Shown here: piece after piece, positions 15,217-24,825 of the stretch
Position numbering within the stretch: the first letter of the stretch is position 1
Layout of the letters: the number at the start of each line of letters is the position of its first letter
NCBI RefSeq assembly: GCF_003997495.1
Contig: NZ_RZRU01000004.1
Span: 295,498-359,497, forward strand
Source: Mesorhizobium sp. M7A.F.Ca.US.008.03.1.1
GTDB lineage: Bacteria; Pseudomonadota; Alphaproteobacteria; Rhizobiales; Rhizobiaceae
Direction: 5' to 3'
DNA: 64,000 bases
Notes under the pieces: model-generated
Told to the model about the DNA's origin: nothing
What the model saw: only the letters and a program-made list of their open reading frames with translations
Databases searched by the model: none
Translations under genes and position numbers: made by a program

Positions 15217-16824
15217 TCACATCCGAAACACGCCAAAGCGCGTGTCCTCGATTTCGGCGTTGAGCGCAGCTGACAGGCTGAGCGCCAGCACGTCGCGCGT
15301 CTTCGCAGGGTCGATGATGCCGTCGTCCCAGAGGCGTGCGGACGAATAGAGCGGATGACCCTCATGCTCGTACTTCATCAGGATCGGCTTCTTGAATTTC
15401 GCCTCTTCCTCGGCGCTCCATTCCCCGCCCTTGCGCTCGATGCCTTCGCGCTTGACCATGGCAAGCACCGTTGCCGCCTGCTCGCCGCCCATCACCGAGA
15501 TGCGGGCGTTCGGCCACATCCACAGGAAGCGCGGTGAATAGGCGCGGCCGCACATGCCGTAATTGCCGGCGCCGAACGAACCGCCGATGATGACAGTCAC
15601 CTTCGGCACCCTGGCGGTGGCAACCGCCATCACCAGCTTGGCGCCATCCTTGGCGATGCCGCCTGCTTCATATTTTCGACCGACCATGAAGCCGGTGATG
15701 TTCTGCAGGAAGACCAATGGAATCTTGCGCTGGCAGCACAGTTCGATGAAGTGCGCGCCCTTCAGCGCGCTTTCGGAAAACAGCACGCCGTTGTTGGCGA
15801 TGATGCCGACCGGCATGCCATGCAGATGGGCAAAGCCGGTGATCAGCGTGGTGCCGTAATTCTGCTTGAACTCGTCGAATTCGGAACCGTCGACGACGCG
15901 CGCGATGACCTCGCGCGCGTCATAGGGCTGGCGCAGGTCGGTCGGTACGATGCCATAAAGTTCATCCGCCGGATGAAGCGGCGGAATCGATTCCTGTAAG
16001 GTCGGGCCCACAATCTTGTTCCGATTCAGATTTTTGACGATGCGCCGGCAGATGGCGAGCGCATGGTCGTCGTCCAGCGCATAGTGGTCGGCAACACCGG
16101 AAAGCCTGGTGTGCACATCCGCACCGCCAAGATCCTCGGCACTGACATCCTCGCCGGTGGCCGCTTTCACCAGCGGCGGGCCGCCGAGGAAGATGGTCGC
16201 CTGGTTGCGCACCATGATCGTCTCGTCCGACATCGCCGGCACATAGGCGCCGCCCGCCGTGCAGGAACCCATGACGCAGGCGATCTGCGGAATGCCTGAT
16301 GCCGACATGTTGGCCTGGTTGTAGAAGATGCGGCCGAAATGCTCGCGGTCGGGAAACACCTCGTCCTGGTTGGGCAGGTTGGCGCCGCCGCTGTCGACGA
16401 GATAGATGCAAGGCAAATTGTTCTGCAGCGCGATCTCCTGCGCCCGCAAATGCTTCTTCACGGTCAGCGGATAATAGGTACCGCCCTTCACCGTGGCGTC
16501 GTTGACAACGACCATCACCTCGGTGCCTTCGACGCGGCCGATGCCGGCGATCATGCCGGCCGAAGAGATCTCCTCGCCATACATCGACCACGCCGCGAAC
16601 TGGCCGATCTCGAGGAAGGGTGAGCCGACATCCAGCAATTGCGCGAGGCGCTCGCGCGGCAGGAGCTTGCCACGGGAAACGTGGCGCTCACGCGCTTCCT
16701 CCGAACCGCCGCGCTCGACGGTTGCAGCCTTCTCCGCAATGTCGGCGACCAGCGCCCGCATGCGCTCGGCATTGGCGCGGAAGGTGTGGGAGGAGGGGGA
16801 GATCTGAGTTTGGAGTACGGCCAT
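15217..16824 (-). CDS. mccB: Methylcrotonyl-CoA carboxylase carboxyltransferase (beta) subunit
   Basis: A 535-residue acyl-CoA carboxyltransferase of normal length. The N-half contains [18 protein letters not shown] and [18 protein letters not shown], and the C-half has [20 protein letters not shown] and [17 protein letters not shown], the glycine-rich loops that bind the acyl-CoA and carboxybiotin. It moves the carboxyl group from biotin on MccA to 3-methylcrotonyl-CoA. Its ATG (16822-16824) starts one base after the stop of the isovaleryl-CoA dehydrogenase gene, so the two are translated together and act in consecutive steps of leucine breakdown. Confidence 0.95.
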   Translation of the reverse strand: MAVLQTQISPSSHTFRANAERMRALVADIAEKAATVERGGSEEARERHVSRGKLLPRERLAQLLDVGSPFLEIGQFAAWSMYGEEISSAGMIAGIGRVEGTEVMVVVNDATVKGGTYYPLTVKKHLRAQEIALQNNLPCIYLVDSGGANLPNQDEVFPDREHFGRIFYNQANMSASGIPQIACVMGSCTAGGAYVPAMSDETIMVRNQATIFLGGPPLVKAATGEDVSAEDLGGADVHTRLSGVADHYALDDDHALAICRRIVKNLNRNKIVGPTLQESIPPLHPADELYGIVPTDLRQPYDAREVIARVVDGSEFDEFKQNYGTTLITGFAHLHGMPVGIIANNGVLFSESALKGAHFIELCCQRKIPLVFLQNITGFMVGRKYEAGGIAKDGAKLVMAVATARVPKVTVIIGGSFGAGNYGMCGRAYSPRFLWMWPNARISVMGGEQAATVLAMVKREGIERKGGEWSAEEEAKFKKPILMKYEHEGHPLYSSARLWDDGIIDPAKTRDVLALSLSAALNAEIEDTRFGVFRM

Positions 16825-16825
16825 G

Positions 16826-17989
16826 CTACACCCCCTCCGCCATGATCTCGCGGCCGATCAGCCAGCGGCGGATTTCGCTGGTGCCGGCGCCTATCTCGTA
16901 GAGCTTGGCGTCGCGCAGCAGGCGGCCGGTCGGATAGTCGTTTATGTAGCCATTGCCGCCAAGCAGCTGGATGGCGTCGAGCGCCATCAGCGTCGCCTTC
17001 TCGGCGGCAAACAGCACGCAGCCGGCGGCATCCTTGCGGGTTGTCTGGCCGCGATCGCAAGCGGCGGCGACGGCATAGACATAGGCGCGCGCGGCATTCA
17101 TCGTCGTGTACATGTCGGCCAGCTTGCCCTGCACCAGCTGGAACTCGCCGATCGCCTGGCCGAACTGCTTGCGCTCGTGCGCATAGGGGATCGCCACGTC
17201 GAGGCACGCCGCCATCAGGCCGATCGGGCCGCCGGCAAGCACCGTGCGCTCATAATCGAGGCCCGACATCAGCACTTCGACGCCTCGCCCTTCCTCGTGC
17301 AGCACATTGTCGAACGGCACCTCGACATCCCTAAACACCAGTTCACCGGTGCTGGAGCCGCGCATGCCGAGCTTGTCGAGCTTCTGCGCCACGGAAAACC
17401 CTGCCATCGCCTTCTCGACGATGAAAGCGGTGATGCCGCGCGATTTCAGTTCCGGATCGGTCTTGGCATAGACCACCAGGGTCTCGGCATCCGGCCCGTT
17501 GGTGATCCACATCTTGGTGCCATTGAGTACATAGCGGTCGTTGCGTTTTTCGGCGCGCAGCTTCAGCGAGACGACGTCCGAGCCGGCGCCGGATTCCGAC
17601 ATCGCCAGCGCGCCGACGCGGTCGCCCGAGCACAGTGGCGGCAGGAATTTTTCCTTCTGCGCCGTTGTAGCCCAGCGGTTGATCTGGTTGACGCAGAGGT
17701 TGGAGTGGGCACCGTAGGAGAGGCCGACCGAGGCCGAAGCGCGTGAAATCTCCTCGACAGCGATCACATGGGCGAGATAGCCCATGCCGCTGCCGCCGAA
17801 ATCGGGGTCGGCGGTGATGCCAAGCAAGCCGAGCGCGCCGAGTTCGCCCCACAGATGCGCCGGGAATTCATTCGAGCGATCGATGTCGGCGGCGATCGGC
17901 GCGATGCGATCCTGGGCGAAGCGCCGCACCATCTCGCGCAGCGCCTCGATCTCCTCGTCATGCCCGAAGCTGAGCGTGTTTGTGTACAT
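16826..17989 (-). CDS. ivd: Isovaleryl-CoA dehydrogenase
   Basis: A 387-residue acyl-CoA dehydrogenase starting [20 protein letters not shown]. The FAD/substrate signatures are present ([36 protein letters not shown]). The glutamate in [17 protein letters not shown] sits at the position of the catalytic base of isovaleryl-CoA dehydrogenases, on helix G, rather than at the C-terminal position used by most acyl-CoA dehydrogenases. It converts isovaleryl-CoA to 3-methylcrotonyl-CoA with electron-transfer flavoprotein as acceptor. It heads the ivd-mccB-...-mccA cluster downstream of a TetR gene in the same orientation. The purine-rich GGAGGAGAAAA lies before the ATG. Confidence 0.94.
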   Translation of the reverse strand: MYTNTLSFGHDEEIEALREMVRRFAQDRIAPIAADIDRSNEFPAHLWGELGALGLLGITADPDFGGSGMGYLAHVIAVEEISRASASVGLSYGAHSNLCVNQINRWATTAQKEKFLPPLCSGDRVGALAMSESGAGSDVVSLKLRAEKRNDRYVLNGTKMWITNGPDAETLVVYAKTDPELKSRGITAFIVEKAMAGFSVAQKLDKLGMRGSSTGELVFRDVEVPFDNVLHEEGRGVEVLMSGLDYERTVLAGGPIGLMAACLDVAIPYAHERKQFGQAIGEFQLVQGKLADMYTTMNAARAYVYAVAAACDRGQTTRKDAAGCVLFAAEKATLMALDAIQLLGGNGYINDYPTGRLLRDAKLYEIGAGTSEIRRWLIGREIMAEGV

Positions 17990-18002
17990 TTTTCTCCTCC
18001 CT

Positions 18003-18051
18003 GCGCATGACCCCGAAAATCGACTTTGATCTTCGGAAAGGGATCATGCGC
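18003..18051. repeat. Rhizobial palindromic intergenic repeat (CCCCGAAAA family)
   Basis: GCGCATGA (18003-18010) and TCATGCGC (18044-18051) enclose CCCCGAAAATCGA and TTCGGAAAGGG, forming a hairpin. It lies between the TetR gene and ivd. Related copies occur at 37971, 38643 and 51026. Confidence 0.75.
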
Positions 18052-18055
18052 GAAA

Positions 18056-18706
18056 TCAAAATGCTGCAGCGTCCTTTGCGCGTCCGAAGGGACGCGCGGC
18101 GCTGTAGGCGTCGATCGTCGCGCCGACAAGCCGCATTGTCATTGAAAGATATGTCGTGGTCACTTCAGCGATCGACAGCCGTTCGCCCGGCCGAAACCAG
18201 ACGATGACGCCGGTCATCATCTGGATCAGCGCCATGGCCGTCAGCCCGGTGTCGTCGATGCTGAAGGCGCCCGTCTCGTCGCCGTCGCGCAGGATGGCGC
18301 GCAGCTCCTTCTCGTAAGCTGTGCGCATGCGTAGGATGTGTGTCAGCCGTTCGGGCGACAGACTGCGCAATTCCATGTTCGACACATGCGTGGCGTGCCG
18401 TCGCTCGATGTGAAAGGCGATGTGATTGCGCACATAGGCCGAGAGTAGTTGCGCCGAATCTGCGTTCGCCGGGCGGGCTGCTTCCCATGCTGTGGCCAGA
18501 TCTTCCATGTGCTCGCGCATCAGCGTGAACAGAAGCTCTTCCTTGGTTGGAAAGTAGCGGTAGAGCGCGGCTGCCTGGACACCGACCTCGGCGGCAAGCT
18601 GGCGCATCGACATCGCTTCGTAACCAAGGCGCGCGATGAGGTTGACCGCTGCCTCACGGATAGTCGCTTCTGTCTTTTCGCCATCGGACCCAGCGGTGCG
18701 CGCCAT
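18056..18706 (-). CDS. TetR-family regulator of the leucine-catabolic cluster
   Basis: A 216-residue TetR-type repressor. I take the ATG at 18704-18706 (MARTAGSDGEKTEATIREAA) because AGAGGAGC lies upstream. The helix-turn-helix is at residues about 15-60: LIARLGYEAMSMRQLAAEVG then QAAALYRYFPTKEELLFTLM. The ligand domain contains AMALIQMMTGVIVWFRPGE. It is co-directional with and just upstream of ivd-mccB-mccA and probably represses them until an acyl-CoA intermediate binds. A GAACGTTC palindrome in its own promoter is a likely operator. Regulation is inferred from position only. Confidence 0.85.
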   Translation of the reverse strand: MARTAGSDGEKTEATIREAAVNLIARLGYEAMSMRQLAAEVGVQAAALYRYFPTKEELLFTLMREHMEDLATAWEAARPANADSAQLLSAYVRNHIAFHIERRHATHVSNMELRSLSPERLTHILRMRTAYEKELRAILRDGDETGAFSIDDTGLTAMALIQMMTGVIVWFRPGERLSIAEVTTTYLSMTMRLVGATIDAYSAARPFGRAKDAAAF

Positions 18707-18732
18707 GTCAGCTCCTCTGCGGAGCAATAATA

Positions 18733-18748
18733 AAACGAACGTTCAATT
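18733..18748. promoter_or_regulatory. Candidate TetR operator
   Basis: The palindrome GAACGTTC (18737-18744), flanked by AAAAC and AATT, lies about 30 bases before the TetR gene start. Short AT-flanked palindromes at this distance are typical TetR autoregulatory sites. Confidence 0.45.
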
Positions 18749-18777
18749 AATTCAAGGCGACCGGTCCAAATCCACCT

Positions 18778-19062
18778 TCATGCAACGATAATGAACCCGA
18801 CAGAGGCGTTCTCTGCCTCCAACTCCTCGACGTCGACCTTGGAAACCGAAGCCCCGGCCGGCCCTTTCCAGAGGTGCTCGATCATTGTCGAGACCGCTTC
18901 ATCGAGACCTGCGATCTGGGCCGTTACGGACCCATCCGCTTCATTGCAAACCCAGCCCGCAAGACCAAGGCCTGTGGCCTCATCCCGGGCCCAGACTCTG
19001 AAGCCGACGCCTTGCACATTGCCGTAGACGCGCGCCTGCACTTTCCTGCGATGACCAGCCAT
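18778..19062 (-). CDS. acyP: Acylphosphatase
   Basis: A 94-residue acylphosphatase, the normal size when read from the ATG at 19060-19062 (MAGHRRKVQARVYGNVQGVG, GGAGAG upstream). The family signatures are intact: VYGNVQGVGFRVWARDEA with the catalytic arginine in GVGFR, and LGLAGWVCNEADGSV with the catalytic asparagine. It hydrolyses carboxyl-phosphate bonds in the cytoplasm. It stands between the TetR gene and the divergent MarR-GNAT gene and appears to be monocistronic. The in-frame extension upstream to 19134 has no ribosome-binding site. Confidence 0.92.
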   Translation of the reverse strand: MAGHRRKVQARVYGNVQGVGFRVWARDEATGLGLAGWVCNEADGSVTAQIAGLDEAVSTMIEHLWKGPAGASVSKVDVEELEAENASVGFIIVA

Positions 19063-19195
19063 GAATCTCTCCAAGCCTGTCTCGTTGGAATCTGGTGCAT
19101 GGCTCAGGGAATGCAACATGAGAATTGCGCGCACGACGCAATAGCTCGGATTTCTGGCTTTGAAATTAATTGACTTAGTCCACTAATTTTGGAAA

Positions 19196-20218
19196 ATGGA
19201 GCTGCCTATTGGGAGCTGGACGCGGATGCTGGACGAGCGCAACGCATTGGTGGCCGATGTCAGGCGCTTCAATCGCTTTTACACGCGCACTGTCGGCCTT
19301 CTCGACGAGACGCTGACACAAAGTGCATTCACGTTGACCGAGGCGCGCGTACTGTTCGAACTGGGTCACCGCAGCAGCCCCGCTTCCGCCGAAATCCCCG
19401 GCGAGCGAGGTTTCCTGGCTGGAGCTTTTCGGCTGGAGAATGGCCCGGCGGCCTCCGAAATATCAAGACAGTTGCGTGTCGATGCCGCCTATCTGACGCG
19501 GATCCTGCGCAAGTTCGCGGGCCAGGGGCTGACCGAGGCCCGAACGGACCCGGCTGACCGGCGCCGAAGGGTCCTCTCGCTGACCGCAAAGGGCGAGGCA
19601 GCGCTTGCCAGACTGCAGGCGGCGGCCGATCGGGACACGGCGCGGGTGATCGAAAGCGTCCCCGACGACAGGTTGCATGAACTGGGCAGCGCCTTGCGCA
19701 AGGCGGGGGAATTGCTGGGCGATCCCACCCGTGAAAGCAGCGAGGTGACGTTGCGCCCGCATCGCGTCGGCGATGTCGGCTGGGTCGTGCAGCGCCAAGC
19801 CCAACTCTATGCCGAGGAATATGGCTGGACGATCGAGTTCGAGGCAATGCTCGCCGAGATCGGCGCCGATTTCATTCGCAATTTCGTGCCCGGCCGCGAT
19901 TTCTGCTGGATCGCCGAGCGCGGTGGTCAGCCCGTCGGCGCAGTGTTCCTGGTTCATCAGGACGACAAAGTGGCCAAGCTGAGAATGCTGCATGTCGAGG
20001 CGTCGGCGCGCGGCCTCGGCATCGGCAAACGACTGGTCGCGGAATGCGTGGACCAGGCCCGGGCTTGCGGCTACACCAAGCTGGTGCTGTGGACCAACGA
20101 CATCCTCGTTGCGGCGCGCGCGATCTATGAACGTGCCGGCTTCAGGCTGGTCTCGCAGGAGCACCACCACAGCTTCGGCAAGGATCTGACCGGCCAGACC
20201 TGGGAAATGGATTTGTAG
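19196..20218 (+). CDS. MarR-type regulator fused to a GNAT acetyltransferase
   Basis: A protein of 340 residues, or 330 if the ATG at 19226 (MLDERNALVADVRRFNRFYT), which has GGGAG upstream, is the true start. Residues about 15-170 are a MarR winged helix (GLLDETLTQSAFTLTEARVL, then DAAYLTRILRKFAGQGLTEA and DPADRRRRVLSLTAKGEAAL). Residues about 180-340 are a GNAT domain with acetyl-CoA motif ARGLGIGKRLVAEC and YERAGFRLVSQE. Such fusions are common in Rhizobiales and their substrates unknown. Oddly, about 18-25 extra residues (SSPASAEIPGERGFLAGAFR) sit between the first helices and the recognition helix pair of the MarR domain. Confidence 0.85.
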   Translation: MELPIGSWTRMLDERNALVADVRRFNRFYTRTVGLLDETLTQSAFTLTEARVLFELGHRSSPASAEIPGERGFLAGAFRLENGPAASEISRQLRVDAAYLTRILRKFAGQGLTEARTDPADRRRRVLSLTAKGEAALARLQAAADRDTARVIESVPDDRLHELGSALRKAGELLGDPTRESSEVTLRPHRVGDVGWVVQRQAQLYAEEYGWTIEFEAMLAEIGADFIRNFVPGRDFCWIAERGGQPVGAVFLVHQDDKVAKLRMLHVEASARGLGIGKRLVAECVDQARACGYTKLVLWTNDILVAARAIYERAGFRLVSQEHHHSFGKDLTGQTWEMDL

Positions 20219-20234
20219 GCAGTTTTTGCTGCCG

Positions 20235-20248
20235 GTCTGCTTGCAGAC
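20235..20248. terminator. Small hairpin between convergent genes
   Basis: GTCTGC-TT-GCAGAC lies between the MarR-GNAT stop and the aminotransferase stop. It has a perfect 6-bp stem but no T-run, so a role in termination is uncertain. Confidence 0.3.
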
Positions 20249-20252
20249 AATC

Positions 20253-21365
20253 CTAGTTTCCCCGCGCTGTTGCCAGCGCGCCAGGCAACTCCTCGGCAAA
20301 AATGTCGAGCTCGTGATCGAGGCCGACGCTGACGCGGATGCAGCGGTCGAGCCGTGGCACCATCGGCTTGCGGATGAAGACGTCGCGCGACAGCAGGCCT
20401 TGCAGAACTTTGAGCGCGAAGGCGCCATCGCCGCCGCAATCGATGGTGACGAAATTGGTCGCCGACGCCAGTGGCTTCAGACCGTTCGCTTCGGCAATGC
20501 CGGCGATGCGTCGGCGGCCGGCCGCGACCCGCCCCACCACGCTTTGCAGATAGTCCTGATCGGCGAGCGCCTCGACGCCGGCGATCTGCGCCATGCGGCT
20601 GACGCCATAATGGTTGCGGATCTTCTCGAAGTCGCGGATCACCTGCGCCTCGGCGATCGCATAGCCGCAGCGTATGCCCGCCAGCCCATAAGCCTTCGAG
20701 AAGGTGCGCATGCGGATGACGTTTGGCCTGGAGATATCGATCGGCGGCAGCGCCGAGGCCGGCCCGAGTTCGCCATAGGCCTCGTCGAGCACCAGCATGG
20801 TGGTTTCCGGCAGCGCTTCGAGGAAGCGGATGATCTCGCTCGCCTCCCACCAGCTACCCATCGGATTGTCCGGGTTGGAGAGATAGACCAGCGGGGCCTT
20901 GTCCCTGCGCACCGCCGCCAGCAGGCCGTCCAGGCTCTCCCTGTCGTTCTCGTAAGCGACCGTCACCAGCCGTCCGCCGACACCGGCAATGTGAAAGTTG
21001 AAGGTCGGATAGGCGCCGAGCGAGGTGACCACAGCATCGCCGGGTGCCACATACATGCGTGCCACCAGGCTGAGCAGGCCATCTATGCCTTCGCCGACAA
21101 CGACATTCTCGGCCTTTACGCCGTGATGCGCGGCCACCGCGACCTTCAGATCATGATTGTCGGGATCGCAATACATCCACATGTCGCCGGCAATCTCGGC
21201 CATCCGGGCGATGACGCGCGGCGAGGGACCAAAGCTGCTCTCATTGGCGCCGATGCGGGCGCGAAAAGCGCGGCCACTCTCGCGCTCCTGGGCTTCGGGG
21301 CCGACAAACGGCACCGTCGAGGGAAGCGCTGCGATGAGCGGCATGAGGGGAGGGCGTTGGTGCAT
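20253..21365 (-). CDS. PLP-dependent aminotransferase, histidinol-phosphate aminotransferase-like
   Basis: A 370-residue class I/II aminotransferase. Key elements are the substrate-arm start IGANESSFGPSPRVI, VVVGEGIDGLLSLVARMYV, the Asn/Pro motif YLSNPDNPMGSWW, the Asp-Tyr pair VLDEAYGEL, the PLP lysine in MRTFSKAYGLAGIRCGY, and the C-terminal Arg in RCIRVSVGLDHEL. It resembles HisC-type enzymes that use histidinol phosphate or aromatic amino acids. No his genes adjoin it, so it may be a second HisC or an aromatic transaminase. It is divergent from the TPR-sulfotransferase gene, with 107 bases between them for both promoters. Confidence 0.88.
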   Translation of the reverse strand: MHQRPPLMPLIAALPSTVPFVGPEAQERESGRAFRARIGANESSFGPSPRVIARMAEIAGDMWMYCDPDNHDLKVAVAAHHGVKAENVVVGEGIDGLLSLVARMYVAPGDAVVTSLGAYPTFNFHIAGVGGRLVTVAYENDRESLDGLLAAVRRDKAPLVYLSNPDNPMGSWWEASEIIRFLEALPETTMLVLDEAYGELGPASALPPIDISRPNVIRMRTFSKAYGLAGIRCGYAIAEAQVIRDFEKIRNHYGVSRMAQIAGVEALADQDYLQSVVGRVAAGRRRIAGIAEANGLKPLASATNFVTIDCGGDGAFALKVLQGLLSRDVFIRKPMVPRLDRCIRVSVGLDHELDIFAEELPGALATARGN

Positions 21366-21472
21366 GGTGGAAGCTCGCTTGAAAGGGCCTTCTTGCTAGC
21401 GTGGAGGCATGTTCGGTGCAAGATGACAATGCCGCACTGGATTTCGCCGATCCGTTTTGTTAGCAGAATAGA

Positions 21473-23152
21473 ATGAGCAACCGATTGCCGCCCGCTTGGG
21501 CCAAGCACCTTAATACCCAACCAGCGCCGAAGGGCGCACCGCCGAAGACTGGGCAACCGAAACTTAAGCCCGCAAAGGCAGCTCCGTCTCGCCCTCAGGC
21601 CACCGATATGATGTTGAGGCAGGCGCTCGAATTCCAGCAAGAGAATCGATTGCCTGAGGCGGAAGAACTCTGTCATCGCGTTCTGGCGAGAACGCCTGAA
21701 CATCCGCTGGCCCTTTATATACTTGGGACGCTGGGGATCGGGTACGATGACGAAAAGGTCCTGCGGTATTTTGCTCGCGCGATCGCGCAGGAGCCTCTAA
21801 ATCCCTACTACCACCTAAGCCTCGGTCAAGTCTATTTGAGGCTCAGCGAGTTTACACCGGCGATCAAACACATTCAGCACGCACTGGCATTGAAGCCAGA
21901 TCTGGTGGAAGCGCTTTGCGCCTTGGGCGATGCATACAATTCGTTTGACAAGGGGGAAATGGCGCTGCCTCTCTTTGAGAAGGCGCTCAGGGTCGATCGA
22001 GATCATCCTATGGCCCGGTTGGGGCTGCCTCGTGCGCTGGCAAGCCTCGGCCGCATGGACGAAGCCGCGGTTCATCTCAAAGAGGCAATAGATCGGCGCA
22101 TCGCGATACCTGCTGCCTACAATGCACTTGTACGCACGCACAAATTCACTGAAGAGCCACCAGAACTCGCTGCGATCCTGACGGAGCTTCAAGACCCTGA
22201 CCACGGGTCCAAGGGAGCGACGGCGCTCCATCACGCAGCCGGAAAGCTGCTCAACGACCTCGGTCGCTACAAGGAGGCGATGAAACACTTCAAAAAAGGA
22301 AATCAAGCCGGCGGCAGCAGGTTCGATCTTCAATCCTATCGTCGTTGGGTCGACGCCCTGATCGAGGCCTTTACACCGGATTTGGTGGCTTCAAGGGCTG
22401 CCTCTGGCAATGTCTCGGAGGTGCCCGTGTTCGTAGTCGGGATGCCTCGCTCGGGCACGACACTGACTGAGCAGATCTGCGCCAGCCATCCCTATGTTCA
22501 TGGTGCTGGCGAGTTAACAAAGCTTAGGCGCACATCGAATGGGCTCGATCTTAGGTATGGATCCGGCATAAGCCCGGGTGAGGCGATCGCATCGATGACG
22601 CCACAGCTGTCCAGGGCGCTGGCTGCGGAACATCTCGCCTATCTGCGCGAGCGGGCCCCCGATGCGCTTCGAATTATCGACAAGATGCCTCACAATTTCG
22701 AGCTGGTCGGCCTGATTGGCATTCTTTTCCCCAACGCCCGCATTATTCATTGTCGCCGCGACGCCATTGACAACTGTATCTCTTGCTTTGTCCTGCAATT
22801 TAATGAAGCGCATAGCTACAGCGCCGATCTGGAGACACTGGGGCTTTACTACAGGGAGTATGATCGCCTGATGCGGCATTGGGACAAAATTTTCCCGGGC
22901 CGTATCTTCGAAAACCGGTACGAGACGTTGATTGAAAATCAAGAACAGCAGTCGCGCTGTCTCATAGATTATCTCGGACTACCCTGGGACGATATCTGCT
23001 TGCGCTTTTTTGACAGGGGCGGCTCCGTAAACACCTATAGCAATTGGCAGGTGCGCCAGCCGATCTATAAGTCTTCCGTCAGGCAGTGGAAGAATTACGA
23101 AAGCGAGATCCAGCCCTTGATCGAGGCCCTGGGCGATTTGGCCCATATCTGA
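21473..23152 (+). CDS. TPR-repeat sulfotransferase
   Basis: A 559-residue protein. Residues about 45-270 are tetratricopeptide repeats (ALEFQQENRLPEAEELCHRV; YYHLSLGQVYLRLSEFTPAI; ALCALGDAYNSFDKGEMALP). Residues about 320-540 are a sulfotransferase domain with the 5'-PSB loop VFVVGMPRSGTTLTEQI and the 3'-phosphate-binding part IIHCRRDAIDNCISCF, both needed for PAPS. It probably sulfates a protein, peptide or glycan held by the TPR arm; no acceptor is evident. The pattern is common in Rhizobiales. Codon choice looks less biased than in the neighbours, which may reflect transfer. Confidence 0.88.
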   Translation: MSNRLPPAWAKHLNTQPAPKGAPPKTGQPKLKPAKAAPSRPQATDMMLRQALEFQQENRLPEAEELCHRVLARTPEHPLALYILGTLGIGYDDEKVLRYFARAIAQEPLNPYYHLSLGQVYLRLSEFTPAIKHIQHALALKPDLVEALCALGDAYNSFDKGEMALPLFEKALRVDRDHPMARLGLPRALASLGRMDEAAVHLKEAIDRRIAIPAAYNALVRTHKFTEEPPELAAILTELQDPDHGSKGATALHHAAGKLLNDLGRYKEAMKHFKKGNQAGGSRFDLQSYRRWVDALIEAFTPDLVASRAASGNVSEVPVFVVGMPRSGTTLTEQICASHPYVHGAGELTKLRRTSNGLDLRYGSGISPGEAIASMTPQLSRALAAEHLAYLRERAPDALRIIDKMPHNFELVGLIGILFPNARIIHCRRDAIDNCISCFVLQFNEAHSYSADLETLGLYYREYDRLMRHWDKIFPGRIFENRYETLIENQEQQSRCLIDYLGLPWDDICLRFFDRGGSVNTYSNWQVRQPIYKSSVRQWKNYESEIQPLIEALGDLAHI

Positions 23153-23260
23153 TCTGGAAATCCAGGCATCGTCAGTGCACACCCCGTCGCCTGCTCCGGC
23201 AATCTGGGCAGTCCATCCATTGAGCAGGTCGACACTGAAGATCTAAAAGAGGCGCGACGG

Positions 23261-23300
23261 CTGAAAAACCCGGCGGTTGCCCGCCGGGTTAGATTTTCAG
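23261..23300. terminator. Bidirectional intrinsic terminator of porin 1
   Basis: AACCCGGCGG (23267-23276), TTGC, CCGCCGGGTT (23281-23290), flanked by CTGAAAA and TTTTCAG that extend the symmetry. On the minus strand it is followed by TTTTCAG just beyond the porin stop. Confidence 0.85.
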
Positions 23301-23314
23301 CCAGGCTCGGTCCG

Positions 23315-24502
23315 TTAGAACGAGCGCTGGAAGCGTAGAAGGCCGCCGACGCTGTTCTTCTTGTCGGCCGGAGTCCAGGCGACGTTATCAGTGCTGCCCT
23401 CATCGAACTTGCCGGCATGAAGATAGTCAACTTCGGCCGTGACGGTGAAGCCGGGGACGATGTCATAGGCAACGTTCGCTGCGACGCCGACGTTCTTCCA
23501 GTCATCAGCAGACGCCTGAAGGTTGAACGAAGTCTTCTCGTTGAACTTGTAGGTGCCACCGCCCCACACTGCCCAGTTGCCGCCCCACTGCTTGTAGAAG
23601 CCTCGGCCGCCCGCGGGCTGATCGTAGGTCGGGTCGTTGAGGTTGTCGTCGGTGCCATAGCCGCCCATGATGAACAACGACAACTCGTTGGAAACGTTCA
23701 CATCCAAGCGAACTTTGCCGGCGACTTCTTCGTAGTTGCTGTCATAGGCAACGACACCGGTGATCGCACCCCAGCCCTGGGTCCACTTCACGCCGCCGAC
23801 AACATGCGGAACATAGCTGTCGATCGTGCCAACGCCATACTTGCCGTTGCCAAGATCGTCGACGGAGCCAGCGCCCGAGCCTTCTTCGAGCGAGAGCACG
23901 GCCGAGAAACCATTGCCTGCGTCGAAATAGTACTGGACGACGTTGGTGTCGAAGTCACCGTACGGAACCAGCGTATCCTGGATGACATTGCCGGCGTAGC
24001 CGATGAACGTATCGAAGGCCGATTCGTCTTTACCGACGCGCAGACCGCCAAGTTGGATCCAGGCGAAGTTCAGCGATACGTCCTTGTTGTGCGCATCGTT
24101 CGGGCCAAAGTCGGGATCACCGTTGCTGTTGCCGAAATTGAAGCGGGTCTCGGTGTAGGTCTTCAAGGTGCCGAGTTCGGTCTCCTGGCCGGTCCAGGTT
24201 TTGAGCGTGAAGCGGGTGTTCTTGTACCAGGCTCCCTGGTTCTTGCCGTCCTGCACGTCGTTGCTGCGAGCACCATCGAACGAGCCGACGTCGCCAGCGC
24301 CGATGTCATAACGGACATAGCCGCCGATGCGCAGGCAGGTCTCGGTGCCGGGGATGTAGAAGTAGCCAGCGCCGTAGACGTCGCAAATCTTGACGTATTC
24401 AGCGGGTTCCGGCTCGGCGACGACGACGGCGTCGGCGGCGCGCGCACCGGAAACTGCGATCAGGGCCGCAGCGGAGCCGAGGAGAAGGCTCTTGATGTTC
24501 AT
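23315..24502 (-). CDS. Porin, RopA/Omp2 family (porin 1)
   Basis: A 395-residue outer-membrane porin from the ATG at 24500-24502, with GGAGGTCAG upstream. The signal peptide ends ALIAVSGARA. The mature N-terminus has EYVKICDVYGAGYFYIPG and ETCLRIGGYVRYD with the two cysteines typical of alphaproteobacterial porin_2 proteins, and the last residue is Phe (LRFQRSF), the outer-membrane sorting signal. It forms a passive diffusion channel. It is almost identical over long stretches to porin 2 at 25641-26807, which points away from it on the other side of tRNA-Ser, and is less like porin 3 at 43998-45134. Confidence 0.93.
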   Translation of the reverse strand: MNIKSLLLGSAAALIAVSGARAADAVVVAEPEPAEYVKICDVYGAGYFYIPGTETCLRIGGYVRYDIGAGDVGSFDGARSNDVQDGKNQGAWYKNTRFTLKTWTGQETELGTLKTYTETRFNFGNSNGDPDFGPNDAHNKDVSLNFAWIQLGGLRVGKDESAFDTFIGYAGNVIQDTLVPYGDFDTNVVQYYFDAGNGFSAVLSLEEGSGAGSVDDLGNGKYGVGTIDSYVPHVVGGVKWTQGWGAITGVVAYDSNYEEVAGKVRLDVNVSNELSLFIMGGYGTDDNLNDPTYDQPAGGRGFYKQWGGNWAVWGGGTYKFNEKTSFNLQASADDWKNVGVAANVAYDIVPGFTVTAEVDYLHAGKFDEGSTDNVAWTPADKKNSVGGLLRFQRSF

Positions 24503-24825
24503 TTTCTGACCTCCAGTCAGAATCGAATGAAAATGCGGAACCGGCGACACGATTTTATGCGTTAAGTAATTGGGATAACAGAAGTTTTTCGGAAATATGT
24601 TGGATTTTCCGCCGTCGCGCGAACAATCACCAAAGACGATTGTTGGCGAAAGCGTGTCCGAAGCCGGATTTGAGATAACGTTCGAATGAGGTCGCCTTGG
24701 CTCGATTCGAGAAGGCGATATGGGTGACGATCCGCCATGGCATGAACTTGGATGTATGGCTGGATTTTCCGGCGTGAGGTATCCTGGCTCGGAGAAGGCG
24801 GCCTGCAAACCCCTGCTTTTGCTAG

